Shown: positions 23,109-32,050 of the stretch, one piece after another
How positions within the stretch are numbered: position 1 is the stretch's first letter
How the letters are laid out: each line of letters begins with the position of its first letter
Source of the DNA: an uncultured Lachnospiraceae bacterium
GTDB taxonomy: Bacteria; Bacillota; Clostridia; Lachnospirales; Lachnospiraceae
DNA: 64,000 nucleotides
Reading direction: 5' to 3'
NCBI GenBank assembly: GCA_910586275.1
Contig: CAJUIM010000002.1
Location: 5,414-69,413 of the forward strand
Position numbers and translations under genes: made by a program
Notes under the pieces: generated by a model
Told to the model about the DNA's origin: nothing
The model's input: the letters and a program-made list of their open reading frames with translations, nothing else
Databases searched by the model: none

Positions 23109-24494
23109 TCACTTGTATCTGCTTCCTTCGTCCATAACCTGCTGCAATGTCATGCCGCTTTTTCCGGCCAGTTCTGCCGCACTCTCATATTCCGGGTAAC
23201 ATTTCTCACTTCCGTCGGGCAGTGTGCATCTTTTTATCGCCAGCTCGCCCCATGGCAGCATCACGCTGCCTATTTCTCTGCGCAGAACGGTTCGTTCCAT
23301 CTGCACACGACGTATTCCAATGGTAGTGGTTTCCCGGAAAATAATCTGTTCCATTTCCGCTCTGCGCACCTCGTCACAAATAACATTCAGTTCATACGCC
23401 GGACGGTTTTTCTTCATGTAGGACGGCGTATAATATACGTCCCTTGCTCCCGCTTCCAGCAATTTCTGCATCACATATCCCAAAATCTCTCCCGTACAGT
23501 CGTCTATATTCGTCTCCAATTTACAGATTGTATCCCGACGTTCCGCTTCGGTTTCTTCCAGCAGCATTGCGCGAAGCAGACTGGGCTTTTCATAATTACG
23601 CTTCCCCGCGCCGATTCCTGTCTGGGCGACAATAAATTCCTCCGGAAGCCTGCCGGATGTCCGTATGGCTGCCACGATTGCCGCCCCCGTAGGCGTTACC
23701 AGTTCCGCTTCCATATCCGTTATCCGCATGGGAATCCGGTGGGCCTGCACAATATTGGCCACCGCCGGAACCGGAACGGGAAGAATCCCGTGCTGGCATC
23801 GGATGCTCCCCCGCCCCTCATATACAAAAGGCACAATCACATCCGTCACATCCAAGCTATCCAGACACACCGCCACGGTAACTATATCCACAATGGAGTC
23901 CACTGCCCCCACTTCGTGAAAATGCACTTGCTCCTCCGGCAAGCCATGGGCTTTCGACTCTGCCTGCGCCAAAATGTGAAAAATACGGGCCGCCGTATCC
24001 TTTGCCCTGCCGGTCATCTCTGCCTGATCAATCATCTCCAATATCTCAGGCAGCCCCCTATGCTCATGCGCATATCCATCCGCATGAAGATGCCCATGGC
24101 CGGCGTGCCCATGGGGATGCTCCCCACCCTCATGAAAATGCCCATGGCCCAGAGTTTCCTGCAAATTCCCTTCCGCGTGAAGATGCTCATGGCCGGCGTG
24201 CCCATGAGGATGCGCCGCTTCTTCCTCATGATGATGTCCGTGACTGCCGTGCCCAAATAAATAGTCCATATCATGGTCGTGATTCTCATGCTCCGTATCC
24301 AGTTTCACATAAAAGTCACATACATCCAGACCAGCCTTTTTCACCCGCCGTATCTCTGTCTCAAGACCATGCACCGGCAGGCTTTTCAATGCCTTTTCCA
24401 GTGCCTCACGGTCCGCCCCCAAATCCAGCAGGGCCGCTGCCGTCATATCCCCGCTGATTCCGGAATTACATTCCAAATATAACGTCTTTCCCAT
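23109..24494 (-). CDS. larC: LarC nickel-insertion protein, single ORF with His-rich insert
   Basis: A 461-residue LarC, which puts nickel into the pincer cofactor using CTP. The N-terminal 'LYLECNSGISGDMTAAALL' and the later 'LETNIDDCTGEILGYVM' and 'ARDVYYTPSYMKKNRPAYEL' are family hallmarks. In Lactobacillus plantarum LarC is made by ribosomal frameshifting between two frames; here both halves are one frame. A His-rich stretch at about residues 68-150 contains an internal duplication (HPHGHAGHxHLHAxG twice) and probably stores nickel. The ATG at 24494 is eight bases after AGGAG. Confidence 0.92.
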   Translation of the reverse strand: MGKTLYLECNSGISGDMTAAALLDLGADREALEKALKSLPVHGLETEIRRVKKAGLDVCDFYVKLDTEHENHDHDMDYLFGHGSHGHHHEEEAAHPHGHAGHEHLHAEGNLQETLGHGHFHEGGEHPHGHAGHGHLHADGYAHEHRGLPEILEMIDQAEMTGRAKDTAARIFHILAQAESKAHGLPEEQVHFHEVGAVDSIVDIVTVAVCLDSLDVTDVIVPFVYEGRGSIRCQHGILPVPVPAVANIVQAHRIPMRITDMEAELVTPTGAAIVAAIRTSGRLPEEFIVAQTGIGAGKRNYEKPSLLRAMLLEETEAERRDTICKLETNIDDCTGEILGYVMQKLLEAGARDVYYTPSYMKKNRPAYELNVICDEVRRAEMEQIIFRETTTIGIRRVQMERTVLRREIGSVMLPWGELAIKRCTLPDGSEKCYPEYESAAELAGKSGMTLQQVMDEGSRYK

Positions 24495-24673
24495 CCTTCT
24501 CACTCCTCTTCCTCCCGCACTCCGTCCTTCCGTAAATCGAAGTTACGCCCTGCCTGCCCCACGCCGTTGCGGCACCCATATTTCCTGTGGGCGCAGCGCA
24601 TCGTCATGGAACGGACAGAGCGGAACTTTAATTTGCGGCCTTACGGAGCGCCGGTACATCGAATTCTCATTTA

Positions 24674-25423
24674 CTATGCCGAGGTACGTCCCAACCGATT
24701 AATCTGTGTTGCGATATATCCTGCTCCATATCCGTTGTCTATATTCACCACCGCCACGCCGTTGGCACAGGAATTTATCATGGTGAGCAGCGCGGAAAGC
24801 CCGTGGAAGCTGGCTCCATAGCCTACCGAAGTGGGTACCGCAATCACCGGACGGCTCACCAAGCCGCCCAGTACGCTGGCCAGCGCACCCTCCATGCCGG
24901 CTACCGCAATCACACAGTTTGCGTCCTGTATATCATCCAGTTTCGACAGCAGCCTGTGCAGACCGCTGACGCCCACGTCATAAATCCGGTCCACATTGCT
25001 CCCGAAATATTCCGCCGTCTGTGCCGCTTCTTCTGCCACCGGAATATCTGCCGTCCCCGCCGTGCAGACAGCCACCTTCCCGTAACGTTCCTTGCCTTCC
25101 TTTTCAATCTTCAGAATATGGGATATTTCATCATAAACCACCTGAGGCAACGCTTCCCTGACCAGCTCATACTGCCGACGGTCCGCCCTTGTGCCAAAGG
25201 CTTCCCCGTTTTCCTCCCACAGCTTGCGGTAAATGGAAATCAGATACTGGTCGGCTTTTCCGCTGCAATATACCACCTCCGGAAACCCGGAGCGGATTTC
25301 TCTTTGGGAATCCAGCTTCGCGTATCCCATCTCCTCATAAGACTGCTTCCTAAAATACTTCTCTGCCTCCCCCACAGACATGCTCCCGGCCCTCACCTGC
25401 TCCAAAACATCTCTCGCTTCCAA
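24674..25423 (-). CDS. larB: LarB carboxylase/hydrolase of cofactor synthesis
   Basis: About 249 residues. LarB turns nicotinate adenine dinucleotide into the biscarboxylic acid mononucleotide, the first step of NPN synthesis. The C-terminal part resembles PurE: 'VAVCTAGTADIPVAEEA', 'AVAGMEGALASVLGGL', 'PVIAVPTSVGYGASFHG'. The TTG at 25423 has AAGGAGG six bases upstream; the GTG at 25429 is too close to it. It is 11 bp after the ATPase gene. The 170 bp to larC (24504-24673) shows no gene. Confidence 0.9.
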   Translation of the reverse strand: MEARDVLEQVRAGSMSVGEAEKYFRKQSYEEMGYAKLDSQREIRSGFPEVVYCSGKADQYLISIYRKLWEENGEAFGTRADRRQYELVREALPQVVYDEISHILKIEKEGKERYGKVAVCTAGTADIPVAEEAAQTAEYFGSNVDRIYDVGVSGLHRLLSKLDDIQDANCVIAVAGMEGALASVLGGLVSRPVIAVPTSVGYGASFHGLSALLTMINSCANGVAVVNIDNGYGAGYIATQINRLGRTSA

Positions 25424-25434
25424 ATGCACCCTCC

Positions 25435-26178
25435 TTAATCCGGATCTATGCCCCGCCGCTGCAGTCCCAGCGGCAGTTCCAGCCCATTTTCCTCCAATAG
25501 CTGCCTATCGCGCAGAATATCCTCCGTCCTTCCGTCCCTGACTATCTTCCCTTCAAAAAGCAATATCGTCCTTCCGCATGTATCCCAAATCATGTCCAGA
25601 TCATGGGATGCTATCACTTTTGCCGCACTGAGTTCATTTAAAACAGAAATCAAGTTCCTGCGGTTCCTCGGGTCCAAGGCTATGGACGGCTCGTCCAGCA
25701 GCATAATCTCCGGCTCCATGGATAAAACCGTGGCCAGAGAAGCCAGCTTCTTCTGCCCCCCGGACATCCGGTAAATCTGCCGGTCCCTTAAATCCTCCAA
25801 ATGTACTTTCCGAAGTGCTTCCATTGTGCGCCGCTCTGTCTCTTCTTCGCAGCAGCCATAATTACGCGGCCCAAATGCCACATCCTCATATACGGTAGAA
25901 AGAAACAGCTGACTGTCCGAATCCTGAAATACATATCCGGCGTTCTTCCGGACCGCCGCCAGATTCCTTTTTTCCACCGATGCACCGCCCACATAGACTC
26001 TCCCTTGATAACCGTCAGCCAAACCCACCAACAGCTTCAGCAGCGTGGACTTTCCAACCCCATTTGCCCCTATCAGTCCCACGGACTCCCCTTCCGTCAC
26101 GCGGAAGCTTACATTATGCAATACCTGATTCCCATTGGGATAAGCAAAGCATAAGTTCTCCACTTTTATTTTATCCAA
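25435..26178 (-). CDS. Energy-coupling ATPase of nickel/cobalt ECF transporter
   Basis: A 247-residue ABC ATPase of the CbiO/NikO/LarO type. Walker A 'GLIGANGVGKSTLL', signature 'YRMSGGQKKLASLA', Walker B 'PEIMLLDEPSIALD', and a Q-loop in 'YVFQDSDSQLF'. It pairs with the membrane proteins encoded just upstream to bring in Ni2+ for the lar pathway. Start codon is TTG with AGAGGGACAGGA upstream. Nickel rather than cobalt is inferred from the lar genes; no cobalamin genes are near. Confidence 0.9.
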   Translation of the reverse strand: MDKIKVENLCFAYPNGNQVLHNVSFRVTEGESVGLIGANGVGKSTLLKLLVGLADGYQGRVYVGGASVEKRNLAAVRKNAGYVFQDSDSQLFLSTVYEDVAFGPRNYGCCEEETERRTMEALRKVHLEDLRDRQIYRMSGGQKKLASLATVLSMEPEIMLLDEPSIALDPRNRRNLISVLNELSAAKVIASHDLDMIWDTCGRTILLFEGKIVRDGRTEDILRDRQLLEENGLELPLGLQRRGIDPD

Positions 26179-26272
26179 ATCCTGTCCCTCTTTTCAGCCC
26201 GTGGGACGCATAATGAAGTCATATCCGCCTTCTGCATACGCTGAAATATGCCTATGATTTCATCCACGCCTT

Positions 26273-27073
26273 CTATATGCGCTGCAGCAGGTTTCCTGTC
26301 AGTTCGAACACGGGAACTGCACGAAAGCAGGCAATAGCCATGCCCCAAAGCAGAACATAGCTGATGCTGATGCCTTTTTCCCACCGAAAATATTTCCCTG
26401 CAAACTCCCCATGATACCCCCGCAGCAGCATGCTTTCATATACCGTTTCCGCCCTGTCAATGCTCCGCAGAAGGAGCTGACCCACGAATGCGCCCCATGC
26501 TTTTATATGAATCCCCCTCTGCCCCGGTGCCCGAAGTTTATAAGCCTGCATCATCCTCTCTGCTTCTTTCAGCAGAACGATAAGATAACGGTAAATAAGA
26601 AGCAGTGCCGTCACAAACTCCTTTGGCACATGCAGGCAACGCAGACTGTAGCAAATACCCTCCATTCCGATCTCCCACATCAGAAGATAAGAGGAAGCCG
26701 CACAGAAAATTCCTTTCAGCATCAGCGTTGCCATAGAAATCATCCCTCCCGTTACCCCGTTTTGCCCAATCCGCCAATAAACTTCCCTGTCCAAAAAGGG
26801 ATTTGCAGCCCCTGCTATGCCTGTCAAAACCAAAACCGGAAAAATCCTGCCTGCCATATCTTTCACCGATATTCCGTCCCATATGCCGAAAATCAGCAGA
26901 TAAGGCAGCATTCCCGACAGTCCCGCGATATCATAGCGGCCAAAGGAAACCACTGCCACCGCATACCATAAAGCTACAAGCAGACGAGCCAGCGGATGAA
27001 CCGCCCCGGCCCGGCCCTGCCGCCCCGCATCCGCCGCGTGAATATTATGTATGGCTCTCCCCAGTTTATTCAT
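26273..27073 (-). CDS. Transmembrane T-component (CbiQ/NikQ/LarQ)
   Basis: A 266-residue membrane protein with about five helices and the coupling motif 'AYKLRAPGQ' plus 'MLLRGYHGE' that contacts the ATPase, as in CbiQ. The ATG at 27073 overlaps the stop of the preceding CbiMN gene by 8 bp; an earlier in-frame start is not needed. Part of the ECF transporter for divalent metal. Confidence 0.88.
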   Translation of the reverse strand: MNKLGRAIHNIHAADAGRQGRAGAVHPLARLLVALWYAVAVVSFGRYDIAGLSGMLPYLLIFGIWDGISVKDMAGRIFPVLVLTGIAGAANPFLDREVYWRIGQNGVTGGMISMATLMLKGIFCAASSYLLMWEIGMEGICYSLRCLHVPKEFVTALLLIYRYLIVLLKEAERMMQAYKLRAPGQRGIHIKAWGAFVGQLLLRSIDRAETVYESMLLRGYHGEFAGKYFRWEKGISISYVLLWGMAIACFRAVPVFELTGNLLQRI

Positions 27074-28097
27074 TTTTTGCCGCCCGGTTCCGGAAAAAAC
27101 GGAACAGAAAACTGCAGCCGACACAAAGCAGGATTACCGCCGCCCCTCCCACAATACCGGAAAATGCAGTTCCTGCGGCCGACTCACTGTTTTTCCACGC
27201 ATAGTCCGGAAGCACCGCCGTTGTTTCTTGGACACGCCCCGCCATTTCATAAGCACGGCCCTCTGCTTCCAATTCCGATGTTTCGGCCACTCTTTCCATA
27301 GACCACTCCAATCCGTCCGGATCGGAAGAGGCCGCAAGGGACAGCAGCCCGCCCGTCACAGCCGCAGCTGCCAGCAATGCGGCAACCGTCCCTTTATAAG
27401 TGAATCTGCCTTTCTTTCCTTCTTCCCCCTGCTTCTGTCCGCATCCGGCCCAACCGGTATGCCCCCATAACAATTCCGGCCTGGCCTCATAAATAAAGCA
27501 CAGTACGGCAGCCGTAATCAGCCCCTCCACCAATCCGATGGCCAGATGAATCGGCTGCATCACTGCCGCAAAAGCTGCAAAAGGAAGTTCCGTCACCCCC
27601 GAAGCAAGCGTTTCCAACGTCACCGAAAATGCGCCAAGCTGCAGCGTGGCCATACATCCAAGCACGGATGCAGCGGCAATCTTTCTTTTCGATATCCCCC
27701 TCTTCATTATTTGCCTCCAGATTACCATGGCTCCGATAAAACACCCGTAAAATGCCATATTCCAGATATTACAGCCCAGTGCAAGCAATCCCCCGTCCGC
27801 AAACATCAGACACTGCACCAGCAATACCCCTATCATTGCCAGAAATCCCGCTTCCGGCCCCAAAACTGCAGAAAGCAGCATGCCTCCGCACAAATGCCCC
27901 GAAGACCCCGTCCCCGGAATCGAGAAGTTTATCATCTGCGCCGCAAACACAAATGCCCCCATAACCCCTATGACTGGAATCTTCCGGGCATCATTCTCTA
28001 ACCTTACTTTCCTGATAGAATAAGCCATAGCTGCCCCGGAACAGGCATACATAGTCCCTGCCACCACCGGAGTAACCAACGCATCTGCCATATGCAT
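27066..28097 (-). CDS. Fused substrate-binding membrane component (CbiM-CbiN type)
   Basis: A 343-residue fusion. The N-terminal 210 residues are CbiM/NikM: the start 'MHMADALVTPVVAGTMY' carries the N-terminal His/Met metal site (M-H-M with D5), and there are about six helices. The C-terminal part (about 225-343), with 'SSDPDGLEWSMERVAE' between two helices, is CbiN-like. First gene of the operon transporter-larB-larC-larE. The upstream 285 bp carry no cobalamin or NiCo riboswitch I could recognise. Confidence 0.88.
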   Translation of the reverse strand: MHMADALVTPVVAGTMYACSGAAMAYSIRKVRLENDARKIPVIGVMGAFVFAAQMINFSIPGTGSSGHLCGGMLLSAVLGPEAGFLAMIGVLLVQCLMFADGGLLALGCNIWNMAFYGCFIGAMVIWRQIMKRGISKRKIAAASVLGCMATLQLGAFSVTLETLASGVTELPFAAFAAVMQPIHLAIGLVEGLITAAVLCFIYEARPELLWGHTGWAGCGQKQGEEGKKGRFTYKGTVAALLAAAAVTGGLLSLAASSDPDGLEWSMERVAETSELEAEGRAYEMAGRVQETTAVLPDYAWKNSESAAGTAFSGIVGGAAVILLCVGCSFLFRFFRNRAAKNE

Positions 28098-28325
28098 AAC
28101 CGCTTCCTCCTTCCTCTCCCTTCTTACTCCTACTATAATATTGGATACCTTCCCGTTTGTCTACCCTTATCTTCTTTTCCTTATGAAAATCAGTTTTGTG
28201 CCTGCAGACAACGTTCCGGCAGGAACCGGTTCCGCCGTAAATGTTTCGTTCTTAATACATAGTCCCCGGGGATACGCATGATTTTTATAAAGCAGACTCC
28301 GCGCTCTCACGCGGCAAGAACAGCG

Positions 28326-28364
28326 TGGGAAACGCCATGAAGAAAGAATTTATGGCGTTTCCCA
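28326..28364 (-). terminator. Hairpin after glutamine synthetase
   Basis: TGGGAAACGCCAT and ATGGCGTTTCCCA form a perfect 13-bp stem with a 13-base loop, 18 bp behind the glnA stop. No T-run follows, so it may be a weak terminator or a stabilising hairpin. Confidence 0.55.
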
Positions 28365-28382
28365 TACTTGAATAACATTGAT

Positions 28383-29819
28383 TTACAGATCATAATACAT
28401 CTTAAACTCTGCCGGATTGGGGATCTGCTCCAGCTTCTTCAGTTCTTCCCGTTTTCTGGCTACCCAGACATCAATGAGCCTTTGCGGGAACACACCGCCC
28501 TTCAGCAGATAAGCATGATCTGCTTCCAATGCATCCAGCGCTTCCCCTAAGGATTTCGGAAGTCCCTTGATTTTCTTCTGCTCCTCTTCCGACAGCGTAT
28601 ACAAATTGAAATCATAAGGCCCCCAGCCATTGGCCTCCGGGTCAATCTGATTCTCAATGCCGTCCAGCCCGGCCATCAGAATTGCCGCATAGGCATAATA
28701 GGGATTGGCCGTCGCATCCGGATTACGCAGTTCAAACCGTTTTGTATCCGGCGACTTTGCATATGCGGGAATACGGATTACCGCACTGCGGTTGGAAGTT
28801 GCATAGCCCACCGTCACGGGTGCTTCAAACCCCGGCACAAGGCGTTTAAACGAATTTGTGGACGGATTGGTAAATGCGCACAGCGACCCAATATGCTTCA
28901 GCAGCCCTCCCATAAAATAATGTGCCGTACGGCTCAGCCCCGAGTAACCGTTCTCATCATAGAACAGCGGCTTCCCGTCTTTCATCAGCAGCATATGCAC
29001 ATGCATGCCGCTGCCGGCCTCCTGATAGACAGGCTTCGGCAGGAAAGTAGCCGTCTTACCTTCCCGGGCCGCCATATTCTTAATAATATATTTGATAATC
29101 ATGGTATTGTCCGCCATGGCCGGCATATCTGCAAGTTCTACCTCTATTTCCATCTGACCCGGGCCGCCTACCTCATGATGATGATATTTCACCTTAATGC
29201 CCCAGTCCTCCATCAGCATGCACATCCGGCTCCTTAAATCATATCCCACATCCTGCGGAGCCGCCACATGATAGCCCCCTTTATGCGGAACTTCAAATCC
29301 GTTATTTCCCGGCCTTCCCGGCTCCAAGCTGGCATTCCAGTCTGCCTGCCTGGTATCGATCCGATACCCGCACTGCTGCGGCGACACTTCATAACGGGCG
29401 GAATCAAACAGATAAAACTCAAATTCCGGCCCGATTACCATCCGGTCCGCTATGCCGCTTTCCTTCATATAATCCATTGCCCGAAGGCTTACGTTTTTCG
29501 GGTATTGATCAAACGGCTTGTTTTCCCCCTTGCCAATCGTGCAGACATTCCCGCACATGGTAAGCGTAGGCACCTCGGCAAACGGATCCACATATGCCGT
29601 ATCCGGATCCGGCAGAAATACCATATCGCTCTTTTCCACCGGCGCATATCCGTAATTGGAGCCGTCAAAGCCAATGCCGTAAGTAAAAGTACTCTCGCCA
29701 AACCTTTCCACGGGAATCGTAATATGCCTCCACCTCCCGTCGATATCCGTCATTTTAAAGTCAATCATACGGATTTGTTTTTCCTCGCACAACTTCTTGA
29801 TTTCTTTTATCTTGTCCAT
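28383..29819 (-). CDS. glnA: Glutamine synthetase, type I
   Basis: A 478-residue glutamine synthetase (glutamate + NH3 + ATP to glutamine). Conserved parts are 'IGFDGSNYGYAPVEKSDM', 'GPEFEFYLFD', the His/Glu metal region 'KYHHHEVGGPGQMEIEVEL', 'EAGSGMHVHMLL' and 'NRSAVIRIPAYA'. The Tyr adenylylation site of enteric enzymes is not evident, which fits Firmicutes. The ATG at 29819 has AAAGGGA upstream and matches the family N terminus; the open frame extends 23 codons further. No glnR-type repressor gene adjacent. Confidence 0.93.
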   Translation of the reverse strand: MDKIKEIKKLCEEKQIRMIDFKMTDIDGRWRHITIPVERFGESTFTYGIGFDGSNYGYAPVEKSDMVFLPDPDTAYVDPFAEVPTLTMCGNVCTIGKGENKPFDQYPKNVSLRAMDYMKESGIADRMVIGPEFEFYLFDSARYEVSPQQCGYRIDTRQADWNASLEPGRPGNNGFEVPHKGGYHVAAPQDVGYDLRSRMCMLMEDWGIKVKYHHHEVGGPGQMEIEVELADMPAMADNTMIIKYIIKNMAAREGKTATFLPKPVYQEAGSGMHVHMLLMKDGKPLFYDENGYSGLSRTAHYFMGGLLKHIGSLCAFTNPSTNSFKRLVPGFEAPVTVGYATSNRSAVIRIPAYAKSPDTKRFELRNPDATANPYYAYAAILMAGLDGIENQIDPEANGWGPYDFNLYTLSEEEQKKIKGLPKSLGEALDALEADHAYLLKGGVFPQRLIDVWVARKREELKKLEQIPNPAEFKMYYDL

Positions 29820-30061
29820 AATACTGTCCCTTTCCCGTGATATACCTTGCCTGGCCACTGCTTTGCCCGGCCAAGCAATTTCACGCATATAATATTCCCT
29901 GCTTTCGCCTCTCTCTGCACTCTATCGGTGCAAAATACTGTCTTTTACATGATTATACCATAAACAGTCATCATCCTGCACTACCCTTTTTCATTATCGC
30001 AAGGCACAATCTAAAACTATGGTACACGGACAATTCTTCCACGGCACAAAAATTTTTCCAT

Positions 30062-30094
30062 GAAAAAACAGGAAACCATTTCTTGGTTTCCTGT
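30062..30094 (-). terminator. Terminator of the DUF3267 gene
   Basis: ACAGGAAACCA and TGGTTTCCTGT form an 11-bp stem; on the minus strand it is followed by TTTTTT. Confidence 0.85.
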
Positions 30095-30164
30095 CTTGGC
30101 ATGCCGTTTTTGTGTGGAGACGGTTATTCCGTTTTTTAATGGCATCCATTCTATAAAGCGGAAT

Positions 30165-30752
30165 TTATCTATAAAACGCAATATAACCGGCTTCTTTTGG
30201 GTGGTCTGCAATTAGGACATCCCTTTCTTTTAACACATTACATGCAATAATTAAATCAGCTCCGGCGGAAATAAAATTGACAATCATAGTAAGGAAAGAC
30301 ACTGTGCCCGGATATATAAAAACGAAAAATACGCTGCCAAAACCTAATACTACAAAAGGAGCTAAAACGCCAAATAAATAGGGTTTCTTTTCTAATGCCA
30401 CTTTGCAGGCACAGCTTGGCATCATTGCATTCCTATTAAAACGAACCACATTCCAGCCTTTTCCGCTTGCAACCGCCCAGCCTACACCATGCAATAATTC
30501 ATGTATAACAACTGAAATTGCAATAATCGCTATAAATAAAATATAAAATGAAAGCCCGCTTACCTCTAACAAATATGCTCTTTCAACTAACAAAAAACGA
30601 TACAGCAAGCCAAAAACTATTACAAATGGAAGTGCATAAAAAACACCTAAAATCATTGCCTTTCCAGAAGTAATGGTAACGTCTTTTTCATGATAACCCT
30701 GTTCCTGTAATTGTCCTCTTATTTTTTCAAAATTTTCGCTATGCTCCCCCAT
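30165..30752 (-). CDS. DUF3267 membrane zinc protease
   Basis: A 195-residue membrane protein with four hydrophobic segments and the zinc motif HELLHG (HExxH, about residue 89) inside 'AIISVVIHELLHGVGWA', as in the DUF3267/site-2-like zincins. The second half has 'LFGVLAPFVVLGFGSVFFVF'. Substrate unknown. The ATG at 30752 lies eight bases behind AGGAGG. The codons before it belong to the end of a degenerate upstream frame. It ends in a clear terminator. Confidence 0.8.
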   Translation of the reverse strand: MGEHSENFEKIRGQLQEQGYHEKDVTITSGKAMILGVFYALPFVIVFGLLYRFLLVERAYLLEVSGLSFYILFIAIIAISVVIHELLHGVGWAVASGKGWNVVRFNRNAMMPSCACKVALEKKPYLFGVLAPFVVLGFGSVFFVFIYPGTVSFLTMIVNFISAGADLIIACNVLKERDVLIADHPKEAGYIAFYR

Positions 30753-30766
30753 TGAAATTACCCTCC

Positions 30767-31033
30767 TCATGCTTCCTGTTCACCAAAGCGGAACCGGAAC
30801 GGTGCGGCGATAAACCGCCGCTTTATGTTGTCCTCGATATCCTTGCTGACGTGTCCGTTTTCAAGGGACACAAGACGGATTCGCCTGTTGCAATGCCGTA
30901 ACTGGCGCGGCCGGCTTTGCTATTTACTGCTTTGAAGTTTGTCTGCGTTCTTTTTCTTCTTATTGCTTTTAACCCACCATGTACCTGCCAATGAGCAGCT
31001 GCCGCCTAAAATAAACACAACAAAAATAATAAG
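30767..31033 (-). pseudogene. Degenerate coding remnants upstream of the DUF3267 gene
   Basis: Two protein-like stretches are in one frame, separated by a TAG at 30920. The distal one (30923-31033) is a membrane helix and lysine tail (FVVFILGGSCSLAGTWWVK). The proximal one (30767-30919) reads RLVSLENGHVSKDIEDNIKR..FRFRFGEQEA and stops across the DUF3267 region. Neither has a proper start. I could not identify the family; mobile-element origin is possible. Confidence 0.4.
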
Positions 31034-31159
31034 CTATAAACCCTCAGATCTGCTTCTTTACCTCTCCCTCATAGGCATGTCAAATTCAGTATAGAAATCA
31101 TCCCCTCATTGAGTATAAATTATTTTTATTTTAGTGTCAAATATTTCATACTTTTTAGA

Positions 31160-31194
31160 CTAAAAATATTGCTTGTCTTTTCAGTGACAAGCAA
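31160..31194 (-). terminator. Terminator of the small membrane protein gene
   Basis: TTGCTTGTC and GACAAGCAA form a 9-bp stem; on the minus strand it is followed by TATTTTTAG. Confidence 0.8.
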
Positions 31195-31213
31195 CAAGCA
31201 ACATTAGTTCTGA

Positions 31214-31531
31214 CTATTGAATTTTTTTGTATATCAGAATTGCGGCCACCTCAACCGTAAGCACAATATCGTATATCCATTGAATGCAAAAAGCAACTGT
31301 ATCGTAATTTATGGGAATACAGTCTGATATTTTTGCAAAAAAATTAATAAGGAAAATGAATACAATCATAGAAATAATACTTGCTTTTCCGATGATTGCC
31401 CGTCCTCTTTCATCACGCGAAGATTTTATAAAAAATAGAACAATCAAAATAATCGTAATGGGCAAACCATACCATATCCCTGTCAACAGGATTTGTCTAT
31501 TATTCACAAGTTCATTTAGTATCTCAATCAC
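31214..31531 (-). CDS. Small membrane protein paired with an XRE regulator
   Basis: A 105-residue protein with three membrane helices (about 16-36, 48-68, 78-100). It starts at a GTG that overlaps the stop of the regulator gene by four bases. Pairs of a short XRE regulator and a small multi-pass protein are common in Firmicutes and of unknown function. Confidence 0.7.
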   Translation of the reverse strand: MIEILNELVNNRQILLTGIWYGLPITIILIVLFFIKSSRDERGRAIIGKASIISMIVFIFLINFFAKISDCIPINYDTVAFCIQWIYDIVLTVEVAAILIYKKIQ

Positions 31532-31752
31532 TTTTGTACCTCCGAAAAATCAAATAAGTCTTCAATCGTTACATCAAATACTTTTGAGATGCTATATGCT
31601 AACATCATAGAGGGATTATAACGATTTCGTTCAAGCTGCATAATTGTTTGTCTTGAGACACCCACCAAATCAGCAAGTTCTTGTTGCGTCATTCTCTTTG
31701 TGGCTCTGTACACATGGATTTTACTTTCAAACTGATATTTATTCCTTGCCAA
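31528..31752 (-). CDS. XRE-family regulator
   Basis: A 74-residue HTH protein, 'RMTQQELADLVGVSRQTIMQLERNRYNPSMMLAYSISKVFDVTIEDLFDF', the YozG/Cro-like compact class. First gene of a two-gene unit with the small membrane protein. It probably represses its own operon. Confidence 0.88.
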   Translation of the reverse strand: MARNKYQFESKIHVYRATKRMTQQELADLVGVSRQTIMQLERNRYNPSMMLAYSISKVFDVTIEDLFDFSEVQK

Positions 31753-31896
31753 TGGTTCGCCGCCTTTCTTTGCCGTTATTAATATTTAGCAGATACGAGC
31801 ATAACATATCTCTTGCATTTTGTCGAATAAAGATTTTGGCAGTCTGTCTCTTGTTTTCGGCTGCTTGCTTCTTTACCGTGTATAAGCGTGAAAAGA

Positions 31897-32036
31897 GGGC
31901 AGGAAACAACATAATATTGCAGAGAGGGGCAGAAAACAGTATAATATTGCAGAAAGACAGAAAACGGTATAAGATTGCAGAGGGGCAGAAAACAATAAAT
32001 ATTGCAGAGCGAGCAGAAAACAGTTCAAGATTACAG
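31897..32036 (+). repeat. Five tandem 28-30-bp units upstream of the exporter gene
   Basis: The unit GGGCAGAAAACAGTATAATA with TTGCAGA recurs five times with drift; CAGAAAAC starts at 31900, 31930, 31958, 31986 and 32014. Units 1-4 contain TATAAT-like hexamers. The last unit ends three bases before the SD region of the exporter. No spacers, so not CRISPR. Confidence 0.8.
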
Positions 32037-32050
32037 AAATGAGGAGAATT

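Noticed and set aside
28098..28325. Possible cobalamin or NiCo riboswitch before the nickel transporter
   Set aside because: No B12-box-like or NiCo-like conserved segments are present; only a small CCTGC/GCAGG hairpin and a GGAACCGGTTCC palindrome are seen.
31897..32036. CRISPR array
   Set aside because: Units are directly adjacent with drift and no unique spacers, and no cas gene is in the window.
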